Assembly (NCBI GenBank): GCA_028819505.1
Contig: JAPPLH010000147.1
Location: 1-63,452 of the forward strand
Source of the DNA: Acidimicrobiaceae bacterium
Lineage (GTDB): Bacteria > Actinomycetota > Acidimicrobiia > Acidimicrobiales > Aldehydirespiratoraceae
DNA: 63,452 nt
Direction: 5' to 3'
Shown: one piece after another, positions 59,132-63,452 of the stretch
Layout of the letters: every line of letters starts with the position of its first letter
Numbering within the stretch: position 1 is the stretch's first letter
The notes under the pieces: model-generated
Databases searched by the model: none
What the model was told of the DNA's origin: nothing
What the model saw: only the letters and a program-made list of their open reading frames with translations
Made by a program: the position numbers and the translations under genes

Positions 59132-60160
59132 ATGAACGCGGACTGGAGCACCACCTGGATCGACAACGAGCATCCGGCGCTGCGACGGTGCTGGCATCCG
59201 GTGGCCCGCAGCGCCGACATTGGCAGCGAGCAGCCCGTGGCCGTGGACCTGCTGGGCGAGCGCTGGTGCCTGGTGCGGCTGGGAGGCGAGTTGGCCGCCC
59301 TGAGAGATCCCTGCCCGCACCGCTACTCGCCGCTCAGCGCGGGGACCATCGAGGGCGACACGCTGCGATGCGCCTACCACGGCTTCCGGTTCGCGGCCGA
59401 CGGGACCTGTGTGGAGATACCGGCCGTCGATCCCGGCCTGCCCATACCGGCCCGGGCCTGCGCCACCGTGGCCGCGGGGGTGGCCGAGGCGCTGGACCTG
59501 GTGTGGCTGGCGCCGGAGGAGCCCGTCGCGCCGCTGCCGGAGGTTCCCGAGCACCACGACCCCAGCTTCGTCAACTGCCCGCTGCCCCCGTCCGACTGGA
59601 ACGCGGGGGCGGCCCAGATGGCGGACAACTTCCTCGACCTGGGCCATCTGCCGTTCGTGCATCTGAACACGTTCGGCGACCCCGACGACAAGCTGGTGCG
59701 GGACTACAGGATGGAACGCGACGGCTGGCGCTTCACCGCCCGCCACCGCCACTTCACCAAGGCCTTGGACGACTCGATGGGCGCCGACGGCGACTACAAG
59801 GTGGTGGAGCGGGAGCTGCTGTTCGTGTTCACCGCCCCCCACCACGTGTACCTGCGCATCGGCTACCCCGCCGACGGCATGGTGCTGACCATCAGCTTCT
59901 GCCACCAGCCGGTCGACGCGGCCACCACCCGGCTCTACTGCACCGACTACCGCAACGACATCGACGACGAGCCGGACGCCATCGCCGCCACGGTGGCCTT
60001 CCAGCAGGCGGTGGCGGCCGAGGACAGCGCGCTGCTGCAGCGCATCGGCACCAAGGCGGTGCCGCTCGTCCCGGCGCTCGAGTACCACTCCAAGGCCGAC
60101 CGCATCACCCTGGAGATGCGCCGCATGCTCGCCGACCTGGTAGCCGAGGCGGGCCCGTGA
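59132..60160 (+). CDS. Rieske non-haem iron oxygenase (demethylase-like)
   Basis: A 342-residue single-component-type Rieske oxygenase like vanillate O-demethylase or carbazole/dicamba monooxygenases. Rieske ligands CPHRYSPLSAG and CAYHGFRF; mononuclear iron site NFLDLGHLPFVH. It has no beta-subunit partner, unlike the system at 37376-39353. O- or N-demethylation or hydroxylation of a ring is typical. GGGGGA precedes the ATG. It probably belongs to the PanB-like/amidohydrolase operon. Confidence 0.9.
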   Translation: MNADWSTTWIDNEHPALRRCWHPVARSADIGSEQPVAVDLLGERWCLVRLGGELAALRDPCPHRYSPLSAGTIEGDTLRCAYHGFRFAADGTCVEIPAVDPGLPIPARACATVAAGVAEALDLVWLAPEEPVAPLPEVPEHHDPSFVNCPLPPSDWNAGAAQMADNFLDLGHLPFVHLNTFGDPDDKLVRDYRMERDGWRFTARHRHFTKALDDSMGADGDYKVVERELLFVFTAPHHVYLRIGYPADGMVLTISFCHQPVDAATTRLYCTDYRNDIDDEPDAIAATVAFQQAVAAEDSALLQRIGTKAVPLVPALEYHSKADRITLEMRRMLADLVAEAGP

Positions 60161-60176
60161 GCCGAGGCGGGCCCGT
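60141..60176 (+). repeat. 18-bp tandem duplication at the Rieske gene 3' end
   Basis: AGCCGAGGCGGGCCCGTG occurs twice in tandem, 60141-60158 and 60159-60176. The first copy includes the last codons up to the stop; the second lies just after it. Confidence 0.8.
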
Positions 60177-60250
60177 GAGCCGCGCCACCGGGGCACAGCG
60201 TCGCTCCGCTCAGAGCGTTGCTTGACTCGCGGTGCCACATGATGCCGTCC

Positions 60251-60362
60251 TCCCGCAACGCTGATGGAGGCTCGATGCACGGCAGAGGCTCGACCGGTGG
60301 CGCAGGTCCCGCAACGCTGATGGAGGCTCGATGCACGGCAGAGGCGCGACCGGTGGCGCAGG
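60251..60362 (+). repeat. 56-bp tandem duplication covering the TadE-like start
   Basis: 60251-60306 and 60307-60362 differ at one position. Each contains GGAGG and an ATG. Because 56 is not a multiple of three, the upstream ATG (60275) opens a short dead-end frame (60 codons), and only the second (60331) leads into the TadE-like gene. Confidence 0.85.
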
Positions 60363-60774
60363 ATCGATGCGCAGCGGCGGCCTGGCCGGCAGCAGCGGCC
60401 CGACGGGTTGCAGGCGCCGCCGGGTGCGGGGGACGGCTTCGCTGGAGTTGGTGATTCTGGTGCCCGCGCTGACGGCGCTGGTGCTGCTCGTTCTGTGGGC
60501 GGGCGCCGGGGGGCGTGCCGGTCTGGTGGCGGACCTCGCGGCGGAGGAGGCCGCCGCGGCTGCGGGTGCGGCCTGCGGCGCCTCTGACGGGGAGTGTCTG
60601 GAGGCCGTGGCCGCGGAGGTTCTGGCGTCGCGGCCGGGGTTGGGCGATCTGTGCGTGGACGGCCCGGTGCCGTCGGGGCTGGTTGCTCGCCGCGTCGGTC
60701 ACCGTGCGCGACGACGACGTGCCGGAGGTGACGATCACACACCGTGGTGGAGGGATGGGAACGGACCGGCCTGA
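60331..60774 (+). CDS. TadE-like protein, deletion copy
   Basis: A 147-residue frame. Its only domain is an N-terminal TadE-like segment, TASLELVILVPALTALVLLV (about residues 32-51), a class III signal/membrane helix of pilus-assembly pseudopilins, followed by an Ala-rich helix. 254 bp (60427-60680) are identical to 62821-63074. At 60675-60680 (GGGGCT) it jumps to sequence that lies 369 bp further on in the other copy. After the junction the frame turns Arg-rich. A better C-terminus, LLAASVTVRDDDVPEVTIT, is in another frame, so this copy is probably non-functional. Confidence 0.65.
   Translation: MHGRGATGGAGSMRSGGLAGSSGPTGCRRRRVRGTASLELVILVPALTALVLLVLWAGAGGRAGLVADLAAEEAAAAAGAACGASDGECLEAVAAEVLASRPGLGDLCVDGPVPSGLVARRVGHRARRRRAGGDDHTPWWRDGNGPA
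60427..60680 (+). repeat. 254-bp perfect repeat, copy 1
   Basis: Identical as far as I can read to 62821-63074, implying a recent duplication or gene conversion over 2.4 kb. It encodes the TadE helix and the Ala-rich region. Confidence 0.85.
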
Positions 60775-61013
60775 GAATCAGGCTCGAGGCAGGCGGTCGA
60801 ACCAGGAGCTATTGGGTGGTCCCGTTCATGTTGGTGCGCGACGACGACTGACCGGCAGCCGAATGCCTGACGGCTGCGGCGCTCGCCTATCCGCTCGGCC
60901 TCCAGCCGCCGCCTGATCCGGTGTGGCGGCAATGCGAGATGCGGGACTCCGGGCCGATGGAGCACAAGCCCTGCCGTCCGACGGGCGCAAAGCGCGGCTC
61001 CCGGGCGGCGGGA

Positions 61014-62240
61014 TCAGTTCAGCCGCGTCCCCGGCCGTGGACGGCCGGAGGCTCGGGGGAAGGCCACGGTGCGCTCGCCGCTGTGGCAGAGGTCGACGTC
61101 GGCGCCGATACCGAAGCGGGGCGCGCCGGTGATGCGGCAGCGCAAAACCTTGCCGTCGGCTGAGCGGATGTAGTACAGGGTGTCGTGGCCGAAGAACTCG
61201 ACGCGCTCGACGGTGCCTGAACCGCCCTCCGTCAGCGCGAGCTCCTCGGGCCGCAGCAGCACGTCCACCTCCCCATGGAGGGGCGACAGGAGCTTCATGG
61301 GCCCCAGAGCGGTGTAGGCGATGTCGCCCTCGGCCCTGCCGGGCACAGTGTCGGCCTCGCCCACGAAACCGGCCAGCCACCGGTCGGCGGGGCGCTCGTA
61401 GAGCACTGCCGGCGGCGCCTGCTGGACGACGGCTCCGTCGCGCATGACGGCCACCTCGTCGCCGAGCACGAAGGCCTCGTCCTGGTCGTGGGTCACGAAC
61501 ACGCAGGTGACCTCCAACTCCCGCAGCAGTCCGGCCACCTCGGCCCGCACCTCCACCCTCAACGTGGTGTCGAGGCTCGAGAACGGCTCGTCGAGCAGCA
61601 GCACCGACGGCTGCGGCGCCAGGGCCCGGGCCAGCGCAACCCGCTGCTGCTGGCCGCCCGACAGCGACCCGGGCAGCCGGTCGGCCAGTTCGGCGATCCC
61701 GACCATCTCGAGCAGATCGCGCACCCGGCTCGACGCCGGCCGGGGCAGCACCCTGGCGCGGGGCCGCTCGGCACGGGGCAGGCCGAAGGCCACGTTTCCG
61801 GCCACCGTGAGGTGCGGGAACAGCGACCAGTCCTGGAACACCATGCCCACGCCCCGCGCCTCCGCCGCCACATGCACGGCGGCAGGTGCGGCGCCGTAGC
61901 GGGACGCCCCCGCGACCGGTGTACCGTTCGCGGGACCCGTGGGCCGCGCGGGCCCGGCGACCAGTTTGCCTCCGAGCACCACCCGGCCGGAGTCCAGACG
62001 CTGCAGACCGGCGAGAACCCTCAACAGGGTGGTCTTGCCGCATCCGCTCGGGCCGAGTATCGCCAGCGTGCGGCCCGGCGCCGCAGTGACCGAGGCGCCC
62101 CTCAGCACCGGTGCCCCGCCGAGGGCGACACAGGCCGAGTCCACCAGTATCCCCCGGCCCCGGCGGGGGGCGGCGCCGGCAGTCGGGACCGGGCGGTCAG
62201 GGGCCGTCGCGACGACCGGCGCCGCCGCGTTGTCAAGCAT
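61014..62240 (-). CDS. Ferric iron-type ABC transporter ATPase (FbpC/PotA-like)
   Basis: A 408-residue ATPase with a C-terminal TOBE domain. Walker A GPSGCGKTT, Q-loop FQDWSLFPHLTV, signature LSGGQQQRVALARAL, Walker B LLLDEPFSSLD, H-loop FVTHDQDEA, then EGDIAYTALG and VDVLLRPEELAL in the TOBE part. An extra Ala/Gly/Pro-rich insertion of about 35 residues lies between the second strand and the Q-loop. A binding protein and permease partner are not in the window. Weak minus-strand promoter TTGACA at 62273-62278. Located between the two TadE-like copies. Confidence 0.87.
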   Translation of the reverse strand: MLDNAAAPVVATAPDRPVPTAGAAPRRGRGILVDSACVALGGAPVLRGASVTAAPGRTLAILGPSGCGKTTLLRVLAGLQRLDSGRVVLGGKLVAGPARPTGPANGTPVAGASRYGAAPAAVHVAAEARGVGMVFQDWSLFPHLTVAGNVAFGLPRAERPRARVLPRPASSRVRDLLEMVGIAELADRLPGSLSGGQQQRVALARALAPQPSVLLLDEPFSSLDTTLRVEVRAEVAGLLRELEVTCVFVTHDQDEAFVLGDEVAVMRDGAVVQQAPPAVLYERPADRWLAGFVGEADTVPGRAEGDIAYTALGPMKLLSPLHGEVDVLLRPEELALTEGGSGTVERVEFFGHDTLYYIRSADGKVLRCRITGAPRFGIGADVDLCHSGERTVAFPRASGRPRPGTRLN

Positions 62241-62715
62241 GCCTTATACCCTAATGCGAGCAGCCCTCACTATGTCAACCCTGGATATCCTGACGATGAC
62301 AACTCAGACTGCCGCCTAGCAGGCGTCCGGCCCGGTGCAGTGCTGCATCACACCTTCGGCGGCGGTCGCGAATCGCAGCGCACCGGGCGCAGCGCGGAAG
62401 CCCTGTCGCTTGACTCACGGCCCCACCGGTGCCATCCTCTCGGTCTTGTCCGCGTTGGGGCCGCGAGCGGCGGCAGGTATTCGGCACCCGGTGCGAGGGC
62501 CCGGTGCCGCGAGCGAGGCTGGCAGCGTGCGCGGCGTTGGGCGATGGTTGGAGCGACGGCCGGGCGCCGCCGCAGATGTGGCCTCAAGGCGGCAGCATCG
62601 GGGGCGGACGCTTCGGATTGGGATGCCCACCCGGGCCGCGGAGTTCCCCGAGACCAGCGCTGCGTTGGATCCGGGGCGGCTTGAGTTCGCCGGTGCTGTG
62701 AGGGGTTGAACGGCG
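62241..62715. other. Intergenic stretch without a secure gene
   Basis: 475 bp. The first 100 bp are less GC-rich and probably hold the promoter of the ABC ATPase (TTGACA on the minus strand at 62273-62278, poor -10). A plus-strand frame 62335-62709 is open but has no recognisable domain and no clear ribosome-binding site. Around 62400-62450 there is faint similarity to the region upstream of the first TadE-like copy (CTTGACTCnCGG near 60220), which extends the duplicated area. Confidence 0.4.
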
Positions 62716-63452
62716 ATGACCCGGCCCAACCGACCCTCAAGGCGTGGGCGGGGCCAGGCTGGCGGTAGCGGCTTGGCGGGTTGGGGGCGTTGCCGGGTGC
62801 GGGGGACGGCTTCGCTGGACCGGGGGACGGCTTCGCTGGAGTTGGTGATTCTGGTGCCCGCGCTGACGGCGCTGGTGCTGCTCGTTCTGTGGGCGGGCGC
62901 CGGGGGGCGTGCCGGTCTGGTGGCGGACCTCGCGGCGGAGGAGGCCGCCGCGGCTGCGGGTGCGGCCTGCGGCGCCTCTGACGGGGAGTGTCTGGAGGCC
63001 GTGGCCGCGGAGGTTCTGGCGTCGCGGCCGGGGTTGGGCGATCTGTGCGTGGACGGCCCGGTGCCGTCGGGGCTCGCTGCGGGCGGGGATGGGGGGTTCG
63101 TGGCGAGCGAGGGCGACGCGGTGTCTGTGGGGGTGCTGTGCCGGGCCGACAGACTGGCGCCGCTGGGCGGGCTGGCAACGATTGACCTCTACGGGCAGGG
63201 CACCCATGTGGTTATCGGCCCGGACCGGTCGGTGTCGATCACCGCCGACCAGGACAGCGTCACCGAGGGCGGCCGGGCGCGGTTCACCGTCACGGTGGAT
63301 CCCCCGCCGGCGGAGCGCCTAGAAGTGACGGTCACGGTGACCCAGCGAGGCGATGTGGCGGCGGCCGGCTATCTGGGCGCCCATGTGCTGGCAGCGGCCC
63401 CCTTTACGTTGTTGAGCGGTCCCGGCGTGGCAGTGTTGGGGCTGGTTGCTCG
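62716..63452 (+). CDS. TadE-like protein with Calx-beta-like domain, partial
   Basis: It starts at ATG 62716 and is open to the window edge (245 codons). After a basic N-terminus, the motif RGTASL(D/E) appears twice from a 21-bp in-frame tandem repeat (62800-62841). The TadE helix TASLELVILVPALTALVLLV follows. A C-terminal extracytoplasmic region includes VSITADQDSVTEGGRARFTV and VTVTVTQRGDV, a Calx-beta-like pattern of calcium-binding beta-sandwiches. This would be a surface pilin-like protein. The sequence after 63438 is the segment to which copy 1 jumps. Confidence 0.65.
   Translation, partial: MTRPNRPSRRGRGQAGGSGLAGWGRCRVRGTASLDRGTASLELVILVPALTALVLLVLWAGAGGRAGLVADLAAEEAAAAAGAACGASDGECLEAVAAEVLASRPGLGDLCVDGPVPSGLAAGGDGGFVASEGDAVSVGVLCRADRLAPLGGLATIDLYGQGTHVVIGPDRSVSITADQDSVTEGGRARFTVTVDPPPAERLEVTVTVTQRGDVAAAGYLGAHVLAAAPFTLLSGPGVAVLGLVA
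62821..63074 (+). repeat. 254-bp perfect repeat, copy 2
   Basis: Identical to 60427-60680. In this copy the sequence after GGGGCT (63069-63074) continues for 369 bp to a second GGGGCT (63438-63443), after which it matches copy 1 again. Confidence 0.85.

Noticed and set aside
62241-62280. Iron-box (DtxR/IdeR-type) operator before the FbpC-like ATPase gene
   Set aside because: Only one partial half-site (TTAGGGTA on the minus strand) is visible; the symmetrical second half is missing.
62335-62709. A 124-codon plus-strand frame before the second TadE-like gene
   Set aside because: It has no domain, no Shine-Dalgarno and an Arg/Ala/Gly composition like the neighbouring non-coding frames.

Overview
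The window is high-GC DNA with densely packed genes, many ATGA/GTGA start-stop overlaps and frequent GTG or TTG starts. Lipoprotein linkers rich in Thr-Ala-Pro or Glu-Pro, an F420-type luciferase-like oxidoreductase, an actinobacterial-type Lhr helicase and an IdeR/MntR-type regulator all point to Actinomycetota. An uncultured Acidimicrobiia-like lineage fits best; this placement is an inference, since no rRNA or marker gene is present.

Layout. 0.3-8.7 kb: a DUF4143-type AAA ATPase, a branched-chain-type ABC importer (LivF, LivG, a fused LivH-LivM permease and a lipoprotein binding protein) and a divergent double-Lrp regulator. 7.8-15.3 kb: two SDR dehydrogenases around a HicAB toxin-antitoxin pair, a fused 2-oxoacid dehydrogenase E1 with its E2, and a Rieske/FMN glutamate-synthase-like fusion. 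15.5-21.6 kb: a MacB/FtsX-type ABC system with two paralogous permeases. 21.6-31.7 kb: an accessory block with VapBC, a membrane-anchored PLD-like protein, a sigma-like HTH protein, a frameshifted vapC remnant, a Fic protein and the large Lhr helicase. 31.9-40.2 kb: an LLM oxidoreductase, a DtxR-like regulator, an NMT1/SsuA-type importer with tandem-fused permease, a two-subunit Rieske dioxygenase and a PhyH dioxygenase. 40.2-48.6 kb: a rearranged island with a duplicated phyH-regulator segment, DUF4143 ATPases in intact, chimeric and truncated form, an SbcD/SbcC-like pair and a broken lipoprotein gene. 48.6-60.2 kb: a catabolic region (XRE-cupin regulator, enolase-superfamily enzyme, aldo/keto reductase, PanB-like enzyme, two amidohydrolases, a Rieske oxygenase) interrupted by a methyltransferase/nuclease-like cassette. 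60.2-63.5 kb: two TadE-like genes, one a deletion copy of the other, around an iron-type ABC ATPase.

Two observations stand out. First, a perfect 15-bp palindrome, TTTGAT-N3-ATCAAA, lies upstream of the NMT1-type importer, the aldo/keto reductase operon (which ends with the XRE-cupin regulator) and the PanB-like/amidohydrolase operon. This suggests one regulon coupling uptake to oxygenase and hydrolase steps for an unknown, probably nitrogen-containing or ring-containing compound. Second, a 3.5-kb cassette sits between 37-bp perfect direct repeats, each of which contains that palindrome. The cassette encodes a zinc-ribbon DNA methyltransferase and a divergent protein with a possible PD-(D/E)XK site followed by a HEAT-like helical region. 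It looks like a restriction-modification-like or defence module that split a divergent promoter and duplicated it.
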